From contig JAFEDS010000005.1 of the NCBI GenBank assembly GCA_018241505.1, positions 62,001-126,000 on the forward strand: a stretch of 64,000 bases of DNA, read 5' to 3'. This DNA is from Pseudomonadota bacterium (GTDB lineage Bacteria > Pseudomonadota > Gammaproteobacteria > Steroidobacterales > Steroidobacteraceae). Shown piece by piece: positions 25,930 to 33,939 of the stretch; within the stretch, counting starts at the first letter, position 1; the number at the start of each line of letters is the position of its first letter. The translations under genes and the position numbers were made by a program. Below the pieces are notes generated by a model. That model saw nothing but the letters and a program-made list of their open reading frames with translations. It ran no database searches and had not been told where the DNA came from.

Positions 25930-26015
25930 GGCTCTCACGCGAAGCGAGGCGCGAGTCTCGCACGAGGGGCCGTTGCTGCGCCACCGCGCCTGAAAGACCG
26001 ATCCGGCCCGCCGAG

Positions 26016-26038
26016 TTATCCACAGAATTTGTGCATAA
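26016..26038. promoter_or_regulatory. Pair of inverted DnaA boxes
   Basis: TTATCCACA (26016-26024) is a perfect DnaA box. It is followed after 5 bases by TGTGCATAA (26030-26038), the reverse complement of TTATGCACA, which fits TTATNCACA. They lie in the 179-base gap between the GGDEF gene's end and the start of the basic coiled-coil gene. Too few boxes and no A+T-rich unwinding element are present for a chromosome origin; DnaA-dependent regulation or titration is more likely. Confidence 0.6.
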
Positions 26039-26108
26039 CCATGTGGACAGAGCCGGTTCGCGGGCACAAACAAGCAATGCCGCCAAGGGTTTGCGTTGAG
26101 GTGATCGT

Positions 26109-27182
26109 TTATTGGTCAGCGGCCCGATTGCGCGGTGACTTCTTTGTTTGAGTGTCAGTCGGATACGTAGTTGCCGTAACGCGGTTGCGTCCGGTGTTCT
26201 TACTTCTGTATAACGCTGCGTCCGCGACCTTCACGAGATTCTCCGCGACCTTGCGCGCACCCGGCGCGATGGTCCCGAGTCCGCATAGGCCGAAGCTCGC
26301 TGTTATTTCGACGCGGCGGTTCTGCACGTCGAAGTGCCTGTTGGCTACTACCATTCGCAGCTTTCGCGCGACGTCGAGTGCGTGCTCGTAGTCTGTTTCC
26401 GGCAGCACGATGGCAAATTCTTCTCCGCCGATTCGCGCAACCCAATCGATACCGCGGCGCAGCCCATCCTGCAGGCGTGCGGCAAACTCGCGCAAGATCA
26501 CGTCACCGCCGGCGTGCCCGAGCGTGTCGTTGACATTCTTGAAGTGATCGATATCGCAGAGAATCAAGGCCAGGGCACGCCCATAGCGCGCAGCTCGCTC
26601 GACTTCGCGTGGAAAGTGTTTGGTGAAGAAGCGGCGGCTGGCCACGCGGGTCAGGTCATCGGTGGTGGAGAGCTTCCGGTTCTCGACCAACGCGATGCGC
26701 AGAACCGCCTCGAGCTCCGCGATCCGACGCGCGGCTCCAATCCGCGCATGCAACTCCCGCTCGGGTGAGCGACGTCCGATGCAATCGTCCGCGCCCGCGA
26801 TCAGTCCCGACTCGCGTTCGTATCCTTCATCGAGGTCGGCCACGTAGAGAATGAAAGGCGCACGATCCTTTTGGCGGGCGCGTACTTTGCGAATCAACTC
26901 CAGGCTGTCGGTAATGATGACCGGGGGGAAATCGGCAGTGAAGGAGTTGAGGGCCTCGAACTCATTGGTGAAACTCTCGATCTCGAGAACGTCCGCGGTA
27001 ATGACGTCTTCGAATCGAGCAAGGGCGGCGTCGTCGGCGAAAAAGAGCAGGGCACGCGGCGGCGGCAGCACCCGCAGCATCACCGCAATCGTTGCCGACG
27101 TATCCTCCTGGATCTGCGGTGGCTTCTCGGCGCGCTTCTCCAAAATGCGTTGAATGACGGTGGTTTGTCCGCCAGCGCGCAT
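26109..27182 (-). CDS. Diguanylate cyclase with N-terminal receiver-like domain
   Basis: 357 aa. Residues about 43-150 form a response-regulator-like alpha/beta domain (RALLFFADDAAL, PPVIITDSLEL, LIAGADDCIGRRSPEREL) with a possible acceptor Asp at 92. Residues about 170-335 are a GGDEF domain with the active-site GGEEF at 252-256 and an intact inhibitory site RGID at 243-246, so it should make cyclic di-GMP with product inhibition. No EAL domain and no membrane segment. It stands alone; no histidine kinase is adjacent. Confidence 0.92.
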   Translation of the reverse strand: MRAGGQTTVIQRILEKRAEKPPQIQEDTSATIAVMLRVLPPPRALLFFADDAALARFEDVITADVLEIESFTNEFEALNSFTADFPPVIITDSLELIRKVRARQKDRAPFILYVADLDEGYERESGLIAGADDCIGRRSPERELHARIGAARRIAELEAVLRIALVENRKLSTTDDLTRVASRRFFTKHFPREVERAARYGRALALILCDIDHFKNVNDTLGHAGGDVILREFAARLQDGLRRGIDWVARIGGEEFAIVLPETDYEHALDVARKLRMVVANRHFDVQNRRVEITASFGLCGLGTIAPGARKVAENLVKVADAALYRSKNTGRNRVTATTYPTDTQTKKSPRNRAADQ

Positions 27183-27268
27183 TTAAACGGTTCCGAATCT
27201 GCCAGTCATGGCGGCGCAGAGTACCCAGCGCCGGCCCAAAAAGCTTGGCGGCCGTGCACAGGTTCGAG

Positions 27269-29011
27269 CTATTTGACAAAAGCAGCAGTGGTGGATGCGC
27301 TGCAGTTCTCATCACTTGCAGCGGATTGTGCAGGTGTCCCCACGGATTCGGGGGTCTCGATCGGACGATGCACCGCAGCATCCGCCGGAGTGCTGTCGAG
27401 GGCCCGGATGGTAATCAGCTCGATCGCGGGCGGCGGCAACTCGTTTTGCAGACGAATTGGCGCGTTATCGAACAGGGTAGTGCCCAGATTGGTGAAGTCG
27501 TGAGCGGCCGAGATACGGCACCGCTCGACACTGTAGCGGCGATCGGCGGGCAGATGGTCGACGGTCAGGTCGTAGCCGGAGTTGTTGCGATAGGAGATGC
27601 TGCGCCGGGCGAGCAACCTGACATCAAACACCGGCGGGACGTGCAGCACATCGTCAGCAGCCCGCGGCCCCAGGAACTCCGCGGGGATTTGATAGTTGCT
27701 CAGCAGCACCTGCACCGTCCGGCCGTCGGCCGAACGCGCCGCCTCCACCGCGAAGCCGTTGAGGTCGGCCCCTTTCACCTTGAGGCGGTAGGGGGTGTCC
27801 TTGAGTCTGCCCAATGCAATCAGCGCCTGTCCGGTCTTGTCGGGAGTTGCGCCGTCGGCACCGAACACACTATCAGCTCTATACAGGTTGGCCGCATCGA
27901 TCGGCGCGTCCTGCATGTAGATGATGGCCGCTGTGATGAAGCTGGCACGCTGGACCGATGTCGGCGGCGGGTCCATCAGGCCATAGTTCCATTCGGTGAC
28001 CATGGAGCGGGTATGGCGGAATCCGTGTTTGTCGAGGCGCGCGCGAGTGTCGCGGCTGATCCGGATGAAATCCAACGGATCGTCCGAGTCGGTGGCGTAC
28101 CAGTGCCACGAGTAGAAATCGAGCGGTAGATGTTCGGCTCGAACGTACTCGAGAAAGGCATCCCTGTAAGGCGTATCGTCGTTGGGACGCGCAATGGCGG
28201 GGCCGCCGACGAGAGCATGCCGATCCGCGGACTTCACCGCGTGCGCGAGCTTGCCGTACAGCTCGTAGTATTGTTGCGCCGTCCCGCTCCAGAACAGCTT
28301 GCCCAAGTCCGGCTCGTTCCAGATCTCCCAGTAGCGGATGCGATAGTGGAAGCCCTTCGCCCAACCGCGGTTGTAATGCAGGACGATGTGTTTTGCGATG
28401 GCCGCGTACTTGTCGAAATCCTTTGGCGGGCGCGGGTCGGCACCTTCGCTTCGGCCCAGCCGGAACATGACCTGCGCGCCGACTTTGTGGATGGAATCGA
28501 TGATCTGGTCGGTGGGGCCGAAGTTGTAGCTGCGCGGATCGTTGGCGTCCGCGTCCGGATCGGGGAAAATATCGAAAACATCGCGTCGCGCGGAAATCAG
28601 GCCCCCGCCGGGCGCGTCCGCCGTCTCGAACTTTGCGTCGATGTCGGTGGGACCATAGGCGTCGTGGGTGCGGACGAGATCGATCCGGGCCATGCGATAT
28701 CCTTTCGAGACATCGACCTGCTCGGGCATGTTCCAGCCCCCGAACTTGAAGTTTTCGGGCTTGTGCGACCCGGGCGCGGGTGCGCCATTAACACCTTGCA
28801 GAGAGCGGAGGTAGCCCACGGGTGCGCTGGCGTCGACCGTAATTTTTCGGAGATCCCTTGCACGTATTCTCGCAGGGGCCGCGGGAGCCGATATCATTGC
28901 GATCGCGGCATCCGCGAACACAGCGGCGCTGGCAAAGAGGCTCGCGGCCAAGCAGGCGGATGTGAATCGGGCGAGGCGCAACAGTGGACTCCAAACTGCG
29001 GGAGTGTACAT
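27269..29011 (-). CDS. Glycoside hydrolase family 39-like (beta-xylosidase type), exported
   Basis: 580 aa from ATG 29011, which opens a signal-peptide-like segment (LARFTSACLAASLFASAAVF). The GH39 acid/base Glu is in YWEIWNEPDL and the probable nucleophile Glu in SMVTEWNYG, within a TIM barrel (FGGWNMPEQVDVSKGYRMAR, YSWHWYA). The C-terminal part is a beta-rich accessory domain (GRTVQVLLSNYQIPAEF). Members hydrolyse beta-xylosides or related glycosides outside the cytoplasm. A longer start would overlap the divergent phosphatase gene. Confidence 0.87.
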   Translation of the reverse strand: MYTPAVWSPLLRLARFTSACLAASLFASAAVFADAAIAMISAPAAPARIRARDLRKITVDASAPVGYLRSLQGVNGAPAPGSHKPENFKFGGWNMPEQVDVSKGYRMARIDLVRTHDAYGPTDIDAKFETADAPGGGLISARRDVFDIFPDPDADANDPRSYNFGPTDQIIDSIHKVGAQVMFRLGRSEGADPRPPKDFDKYAAIAKHIVLHYNRGWAKGFHYRIRYWEIWNEPDLGKLFWSGTAQQYYELYGKLAHAVKSADRHALVGGPAIARPNDDTPYRDAFLEYVRAEHLPLDFYSWHWYATDSDDPLDFIRISRDTRARLDKHGFRHTRSMVTEWNYGLMDPPPTSVQRASFITAAIIYMQDAPIDAANLYRADSVFGADGATPDKTGQALIALGRLKDTPYRLKVKGADLNGFAVEAARSADGRTVQVLLSNYQIPAEFLGPRAADDVLHVPPVFDVRLLARRSISYRNNSGYDLTVDHLPADRRYSVERCRISAAHDFTNLGTTLFDNAPIRLQNELPPPAIELITIRALDSTPADAAVHRPIETPESVGTPAQSAASDENCSASTTAAFVK

Positions 29012-29088
29012 AACCCACGCTAGGACATTGAGGTTTCTGCCCTTCAATTTCTCGAAAGCATATTTAGATTTTCTTGTAAGATACTGAA

Positions 29089-29661
29089 ATGGAAGCACCA
29101 GCCATCATCAACCGTCACCGGCGGCCGTTTTTGCTGCCGGTCTGGCTGAGCTTTGCGGCCGTCTTTGCCTTGTTCGTGGCAGCCCTGGTTACTTTTTTTA
29201 TCTATCGATCCGCGACGACTACCACAGTGGTCGTATTGGCCCGTCACGCCGACAAGGACATGAGCTCGATCCAGGACCCGCCGCTATCGGAAGAGGGTGA
29301 ACAACGCGCTCAACGTCTTGCCCAGATGTTTGGTCGCAGCAATGGGGTAGGGAAGATCGACGCGATCTACGTCAGCGGCGCCCGGCGCGCGCAACAGACC
29401 GCAGCTCCGCTTGCCGAACGGCTGGGAAAGCAGGCGATCGTCGTTCCGGCCGCGGATACGAAGGGCTTGGTTTCACGGGTAATGCATGAACACGACGGCG
29501 ACACCGTGCTCATCGTCGGACAGAGCAATACAGTCCCTGAGTTGATCCACGAGCTCGGGGAGATCGACGTGCCGCCGATCGGGGACGACGAGTACGACAC
29601 GCTCTATGTGCTCAGCATTCCGTCATTCGGGCATGCCAGCGTGCTGCGGATGGAATACTAA
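29089..29661 (+). CDS. Histidine phosphatase (phosphoglycerate-mutase-like), membrane-anchored
   Basis: 190 aa. One N-terminal transmembrane helix (about 14-40, LPVWLSFAAVFALFVAALVT) is followed by a histidine-phosphatase core: the RHA motif in VVLARHADK, SGARRAQQTAAPLAERLG (second phosphate-binding Arg), and VGQSN near the second-His position, where Gln replaces the usual His. The missing second His may lower phosphatase activity. The gene is divergent from GH39 and its stop overlaps that of the peroxiredoxin gene. Confidence 0.82.
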   Translation: MEAPAIINRHRRPFLLPVWLSFAAVFALFVAALVTFFIYRSATTTTVVVLARHADKDMSSIQDPPLSEEGEQRAQRLAQMFGRSNGVGKIDAIYVSGARRAQQTAAPLAERLGKQAIVVPAADTKGLVSRVMHEHDGDTVLIVGQSNTVPELIHELGEIDVPPIGDDEYDTLYVLSIPSFGHASVLRMEY

Positions 29662-30128
29662 TTTATCGGGCGCGCGTGGCCGCTCAAGAGCGTGGCCCGG
29701 CGAACGAATTCCTCATGTTGGCTGATGCGGAAGTCCGCTCTCAAGGCGGCGCGAATCACGCGCGCCTGATCAATCAGATAAGTGACACGCCTCACCCCCA
29801 GCCCCAGGGGACCGTCGACGTCGTACATATTGATCACGAATTTTTCTGTGTCCGCCAGCAGCGTGAAGGGGAGTTTGTATTTCTCGCGGAACTCGGTGTG
29901 GCGCTCCGGCGCTTGCGGGCTGACGCCCGCGACCGAGAGCCCGGCACTCAAGATCTCGGTGTGCATGTCACGAAGCATGCAGGCCTCGCGAGTACAGCCT
30001 GGTGTGAAATCCGCAGGATAGAAGTACAGGACCAGCGACCCTTTGTTCAGCAATGTGGTCAATGAGACGTTCCGCTCATCCTGGTCCGGCAGGGTAAATT
30101 CCGGCGCCCGCGACCCAATTGCCAGCAT
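29658..30128 (-). CDS. Peroxiredoxin, PrxQ/BCP type
   Basis: 156 aa from ATG 30128 with a GGAG ribosome site. The thioredoxin fold carries the peroxidatic Cys in ADFTPGCTREAC and a second Cys 5 residues later, the pair used by atypical 2-Cys PrxQ proteins; the conserved Arg is in GVRRVTYLIDQ. It reduces hydroperoxides in the cytoplasm using thioredoxin. A start 13 codons earlier is possible but lacks a ribosome site. It is the last chromosomal gene before the tRNA used for integration. Confidence 0.88.
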   Translation of the reverse strand: MLAIGSRAPEFTLPDQDERNVSLTTLLNKGSLVLYFYPADFTPGCTREACMLRDMHTEILSAGLSVAGVSPQAPERHTEFREKYKLPFTLLADTEKFVINMYDVDGPLGLGVRRVTYLIDQARVIRAALRADFRISQHEEFVRRATLLSGHARPIN

Positions 30129-30201
30129 GCACAGCTCCCTCGTCCAGCGCAGCAGATGCTCGATCATAGCGGACTGGGATGGTAGAATCGCGCCGCTCGT
30201 G

Positions 30202-30277
30202 GGGGCGGTAGCTCAGTTGGGAGAGCGATGCGTTCGCAATGCATAGGTCGAGGGTTCGATTCCCTTCCGCTCCACCA
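30202..30277 (+). tRNA. tRNA-Ala (anticodon CGC)
   Basis: 76 bases with encoded CCA. The 7-bp acceptor GGGGCGG pairs with CCGCTCC and contains the G3-U70 wobble pair that identifies alanine tRNA. The D arm (GCTC/GAGC), anticodon stem ATGCG/TGCAT with loop TTCGCAA (anticodon CGC at 30235-30237) and T arm (GAGGG, TTCGATT, CCCTT) all fold. Its 3' end is the integration target of the downstream elements. Confidence 0.95.
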
Positions 30278-30278
30278 G
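30257..30278 (+). repeat. attL of element 1 (22-bp direct repeat in the tRNA-Ala 3' end)
   Basis: The 22 bases from the T arm of tRNA-Ala through its CCA plus one G are repeated exactly at 47178-47199 in the same orientation. This is the expected product of tyrosine-integrase insertion into a tRNA 3' end, leaving the tRNA intact on the left side. The integrase gene starts 165 bases to the right. Confidence 0.93.
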
Positions 30279-30442
30279 CAACACATCTAGCCCCGTCTCA
30301 CGGCGGCTTTTCCCGAAGCAAAAACCCTAGATTTCCACTGCTTTTGACGCTTGGCGCGTCTCGGCCTGTCTCTTGACGACTCAGGCATAGGCGGGGTACA
30401 CGGCTGGGGTACCGGCAGCTCGCCGGGGTACCGGGGTACAAC

Positions 30443-31648
30443 ATGCCGCTGAATGACACCGTCATCCGCAATACGAAGCCGCAGGAGCGGCCCTTCAAGT
30501 TGTTCGATGAGCGCGGGCTGTTTCTGCTCGTGAAGCCCAACGGAACACGTCTCTGGCGGTTCAAATATCAATTCCAGGGTCGCGAGAAGTTGATCAGTTT
30601 CGGCGACTATCGGGACGTACCCCTCCGGCGGGCACGTGACAAGCGCGACGAAGCTCGGCGTTTGGTCGCCGATGGCGTTGACCCGAGTGAGCAACGACAA
30701 GCCGAACGAGCTTCGCGCGCGGACACATTCGCGGGCATCGCTCATGAGTGGCTCGAGACGAAACGGAAGGTCCTGAGTGAGGGGACCTGGGAGCGCGACC
30801 GTGACCAACTCGTGAAGGTCGTCGGGCCACACCTGGGCAAGAAGCCGATTGCGACGATCGAGGCGCCGGATCTGCTCGCCGTGCTCAAGAAGGTCGAGGC
30901 GAAGGGGCGACACGACACTGCGCACCGCATCCGCGCTGTCGTCGGCCGCGTGTTTCGGTATGCCATCGCCACCGGCCGCGCCACGCGGGACATTTCGGCC
31001 GATTTGAAGGGCGCGCTGGCTGCCCGAAATACTCGACATCATCCCGGATTCACCGATCCGATGCGGGTGGGCGAGTTACTGCGGGCGATCGATGGATACG
31101 CGGGGCAGGTCAGCACGGGGTCGGCGCTGAAGCTCGCGCCCTACGTTTTCGTGCGGCCTGTCGAATTGCGGTCGGCTGAGTGGGCTCACATCGACCTGAC
31201 CAACGCCGAGTGGAGGATACCGGCCGAGATCATGAAAATGGGCGAGCTTCACATTGTTCCGCTGTCGCGCCAAGCGCTTGCTATTTTGACGGAGTTGAAG
31301 ACGATTACCGGAAACGGCAAGTTTGTCTTCCCGGCCATCGGGCCTAACTTGCGCCCGTTGAGCGAAAATACACTCAACGCAGGGCTGCGCAGGTTGGGAT
31401 ACAACACGCAGACCGAACATTGCGCCCACGGGTTTCGCACTACAGCGAGCACACTGTTGAATGAGCAGGGGTATCACCCGGACCTCATCGAGTTGCAGTT
31501 GGCGCATGCTGAGCGAAACAAAGTTAGAGCGGCCTACAATCGGGCGCAGCGCCTGGATGAGCGTCGCAGAATGATGCAAGCCTGGGCCGACTATCTCGAT
31601 GGTCTCAGGATCGGTGGCAACGTCATACCGATCCGGCGGCTTGCGTGA
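30443..31648 (+). CDS. int: Tyrosine-type site-specific integrase (P4/DUF4102 family)
   Basis: 401 aa. The N-terminal DUF4102 arm-binding domain (DTVIRNTKPQERPFKLFDER, then GLFLLVKPNGTRLWRFKY) is followed by a core-binding domain and the catalytic domain: first Arg in VRPVELRSAEW, His-x-x-Arg in CAHGFRTTAST, and LAHAERNKVRAAYNRA holding the last His and the nucleophilic Tyr. It catalyses recombination between the tRNA-Ala 3' end and the element's att site. Its position 165 bases from attL and its rightward orientation are usual for this family. Confidence 0.95.
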   Translation: MPLNDTVIRNTKPQERPFKLFDERGLFLLVKPNGTRLWRFKYQFQGREKLISFGDYRDVPLRRARDKRDEARRLVADGVDPSEQRQAERASRADTFAGIAHEWLETKRKVLSEGTWERDRDQLVKVVGPHLGKKPIATIEAPDLLAVLKKVEAKGRHDTAHRIRAVVGRVFRYAIATGRATRDISADLKGALAARNTRHHPGFTDPMRVGELLRAIDGYAGQVSTGSALKLAPYVFVRPVELRSAEWAHIDLTNAEWRIPAEIMKMGELHIVPLSRQALAILTELKTITGNGKFVFPAIGPNLRPLSENTLNAGLRRLGYNTQTEHCAHGFRTTASTLLNEQGYHPDLIELQLAHAERNKVRAAYNRAQRLDERRRMMQAWADYLDGLRIGGNVIPIRRLA

Positions 31649-32172
31649 AGAAAGCACCCTCTAAGGGTCAGCGGAATGAAGGTAGCCGCGTCCGCGCGCG
31701 CGTGGCCGCCCGCTTGCGCAAAGCCGGCAACTCATCAGTGCCCAGAAGGGCGTCAGGAGCGCCGAGTCAATTTCAGATTTACCACGTATGGATGGCCGCG
31801 CACTTTCTCCATCTCCGAAAGAAACTCAACAATCGCCGGACGCGAATAAAGGCGAGTGATGCCGCCGAGCGGGTTGCGGCTGCCTGGGGCGTATCTCCGT
31901 CAGCGGTACTGCAAAGTGAGAAGGCCCATCGTCCCGAGTGCGAATCACTCGCCAACAATTTTCCCGACGCGTTTGAACCAAATATGAAACCCGTCCGAGA
32001 CGGCCGGAACCTCAGCACGCTCATGAAAGCGGGCGTCACCCAGGATGGATACATCGACCAAAGTTGTATCGCTCAGTACATCCGCATGTTTCGATCGATG
32101 AGCGATCCGCAGGTCGAACGCGGACAAGTCGAGTCCTTGCGGCGCATTCGCCGGAATAAACCACTATCCTGA
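31645..32172 (+). CDS. Hypothetical protein of the element's integrase operon
   Basis: 175 aa from GTG 31645, overlapping the integrase stop by 4 bases. The N-terminus is strongly basic; the middle has a helix-turn-helix-like stretch (KASDAAERVAAAWGVSPSAV), and the C-terminus is polar. It may be a DNA-binding protein; no family was recognised. Translational coupling to the integrase suggests a role in element maintenance. Confidence 0.6.
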   Translation: MKKAPSKGQRNEGSRVRARVAARLRKAGNSSVPRRASGAPSQFQIYHVWMAAHFLHLRKKLNNRRTRIKASDAAERVAAAWGVSPSAVLQSEKAHRPECESLANNFPDAFEPNMKPVRDGRNLSTLMKAGVTQDGYIDQSCIAQYIRMFRSMSDPQVERGQVESLRRIRRNKPLS

Positions 32173-32307
32173 ATTAGAACAGCCACTTGCAGAATTAGCT
32201 GTTGGCGATTGTTGAGCTTCGTCAATCAATTCTGCGTACTTTCTCCATCGCCATCTCATGGCAGCCAGCGCAACTGCGCACTGGCTAACACACGTGAGGG
32301 ATGTCCG

Positions 32308-32544
32308 ATGGCTGTCACAGTGACGAACACACGCCGGTTTCTGCGTCTACCGGCAGTAATGGAAAAAACCGGCCTGTCTCGCGCGAGCATCTATCGGCTC
32401 GGCGCGCTCGGCAGGTTCCCCAAGCGCGTAAAGATCAGCGAAAACACTGCAGCTTGGGACGAGCAGGAGATTGACGCGTTCCTCAATGAGCGCGTGGCAG
32501 CGACTCGCGATGATCTCGAGTCATCGGGCCGAACAGGCACGTAA
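32308..32544 (+). CDS. alpA: AlpA-family excisionase/transcriptional regulator
   Basis: 78 aa from ATG 32308 with a GAGGG ribosome site. The short winged HTH of AlpA/MerR-like prophage regulators is clear: FLRLPAVMEKTGLSRASIYR then FPKRVKISENTAAWDEQEID. In P4-like elements and satellites AlpA activates integrase/excision genes. A longer in-frame start would add 33 untypical residues. Confidence 0.88.
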   Translation: MAVTVTNTRRFLRLPAVMEKTGLSRASIYRLGALGRFPKRVKISENTAAWDEQEIDAFLNERVAATRDDLESSGRTGT

Positions 32545-32733
32545 CGTTGTTTGTCTGCTTCCCGACATAGAAGACTGGAGACGACGGCGCGAGTCGCGAT
32601 CTGCAGCAACCGGCCAGCAGACTGTTTATTTACCGGGAAAAAAAGGGTGTCTCAGAAGAGAAGCCCGTGAGGCGGCACACCACGACGGCCGCCGCACGGG
32701 TGAGTTTTGCAACAAGCTATCGGAGTAACCCCG

Positions 32734-32955
32734 GTGAGCCTATCAAAATCAAAACCCGGGCGCACGTCGCCGCCCTGTAGCCCTCCGTTGTCGCAGATTT
32801 TGGAACCCAAGTTTGTAACGCGGCTCGCCGCAGCGGGCATCGTCAATGCCTCCGATTGGCTCGCGCTCAAACCGAAAGCGCGCAAGTCCATATTTGGGAT
32901 TACGCCCGCGATGGTCGATCAGATCGGCGCCGCCATCGCGGAGGTCGCACGATGA
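32734..32955 (+). CDS. Small protein with a helix-hairpin-helix-like segment
   Basis: 73 aa from GTG 32734 with GGAG 9 bases upstream. The C-terminal half (FVTRLAAAGIVNASDWLALK, then FGITPAMVDQIGAAI) resembles the helix-hairpin-helix of the RNA polymerase alpha C-terminal domain. Its ATGA overlap with the next HTH gene implies coupled expression. No assigned function; a DNA-binding accessory to replication is a guess. Confidence 0.55.
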   Translation: MSLSKSKPGRTSPPCSPPLSQILEPKFVTRLAAAGIVNASDWLALKPKARKSIFGITPAMVDQIGAAIAEVAR

Positions 32956-33485
32956 GCCATTCCCAACCCCGTGCCGTAAGCGCCTGGACGTGGCGCCGCA
33001 TGTTGCGCGATCACGGCCCCAAGGACCCCAGCGTGCGTCTGTCGCTGTTTGTCCTGTCGACCTGGATGAAGTCCAGCGGGATCGCATACCCATCTCAGAG
33101 GAAGTGGGCTGCGGCAGTTCGCGTGAGTGTCCGCACAATCCAACGCCACCAGAAGGTCGCTGTGGAGCTTGGATGGCTGGGGCTCGCCACGGCCGGCAAA
33201 ACTGATCGCGGATGGCGCATGCTCGCCTACCGTGCGGCCGTCCCCGATGATCTCGAACTAGACAGGAAGGACGAACTACTCAGTGCGGCCATCATCGCCA
33301 AGCATGGAGACATCGAGACCTCAAATGCTGACGACACCCGGATGTCGCCTGCATCGGAACATCGTAGCGACACCATGATGTCGTCAGCCCACGCCAATGG
33401 ACACGACACTCAGATGTCGTCAGCTTACGATCGTAACGCCAGTGAGTTACGTCAACGTGGTGACGACACGGAGGGTACGTCGTGA
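32952..33485 (+). CDS. Helix-turn-helix replication-type protein (phage O-like) with three internal 12-residue repeats
   Basis: 177 aa from ATG 32952. The N-terminal half is a winged HTH like those of phage replication initiators (SVRLSLFVLSTWMKSSGIAY, AAAVRVSVRTIQRHQKVAVE, LGWLGLA). The C-terminal half contains three tandem 12-residue repeats of the pattern x-D-T-x-M-S-x-A-x4, encoded by three 36-base repeats each holding a CGACA-N6-TGTCG dyad. The design, an initiator whose flexible region is encoded by its own iterons, is like lambda O. It is shorter than most O proteins, so a partner or frameshifted tail is possible. Confidence 0.7.
   Translation: MSHSQPRAVSAWTWRRMLRDHGPKDPSVRLSLFVLSTWMKSSGIAYPSQRKWAAAVRVSVRTIQRHQKVAVELGWLGLATAGKTDRGWRMLAYRAAVPDDLELDRKDELLSAAIIAKHGDIETSNADDTRMSPASEHRSDTMMSSAHANGHDTQMSSAYDRNASELRQRGDDTEGTS
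33330..33437 (+). repeat. Three tandem 36-bp repeats inside the replication gene
   Basis: Units at 33330-33365, 33366-33401 and 33402-33437. Each contains CGACA-N6-TGTCG with dyad centres exactly 36 bases apart (33339.5, 33375.5, 33411.5). Units 2 and 3 also share ATGTCGTCAGC. The length equals 12 codons, so the repeat is also a protein repeat. This is iteron-like rather than CRISPR-like, as there are no unique spacers. Confidence 0.85.
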
Positions 33486-33580
33486 CGACATCAAACCCAC
33501 TTGGTAGCGACATATGGGGCCTGTCGTGACGACACCTAGATGTCGTACTAAGCTCTTAGAAGCTTTAGAAGCTTTAAAGG
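33332..33580. other. Candidate replication origin (dyad cluster plus A+T-rich stretch)
   Basis: Four CGACA-N6-TGTCG dyads lie at 33332, 33368, 33404 and 33530, with a relaxed version (9-base spacer) at 33508 and an ACGAC/GTCGT pair at 33463-33483. Immediately to the right, 33547-33580 is A+T-rich and holds two copies of TTAGAAGCTTT. Iterons followed by an unwinding-prone stretch is the layout of lambdoid origins. The 454 bases between the stop at 33485 and the next gene contain no convincing gene; a 65-codon frame at 33514 is possible but not supported. Confidence 0.6.
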
Positions 33581-33939
33581 GAAGGTCGATTTCAGAGCGA
33601 AAACGCTCAGAACCTCAACACTCGGATGCGAACTCACCGGTATCACCGTTCACCAAACCACTCGTTCGCCAACCCGTTTTCACCGATGCATGTGCAAGCG
33701 ACTCCGAATGAGTCATGCAAACAGGCACAAGAAGTTCCTATAAGTTGGCTTGAGATGCTCATCAAACTCATGAGTCGCGATGAGACGGTGGCAACCAACC
33801 TGTCCGAGCTCCATTCGAGCCTGAGAACTTGCAGATTGATGAAGATAGGGGGCATAAGTCGGCCCCGAAAGACAAACACTCCCGGAAAATTCGTGTCAAT
33901 ATTCGAGAACACAAATTTACTGCACGAGTGTTGTGTTGG

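Noticed and set aside
26016-26038. Chromosomal replication origin (oriC)
   Set aside because: Only two good DnaA boxes, no A+T-rich unwinding region, and no dnaA, dnaN or gidA nearby.
33330-33437. 36-bp repeats as a CRISPR array
   Set aside because: The repeats are contiguous without spacers, are in frame with a 12-residue protein repeat, and no cas gene is near.
33514-33711. A 65-codon gene within the origin region
   Set aside because: Its start lies inside the dyad cluster, it has no ribosome site, and the product has no recognisable pattern.
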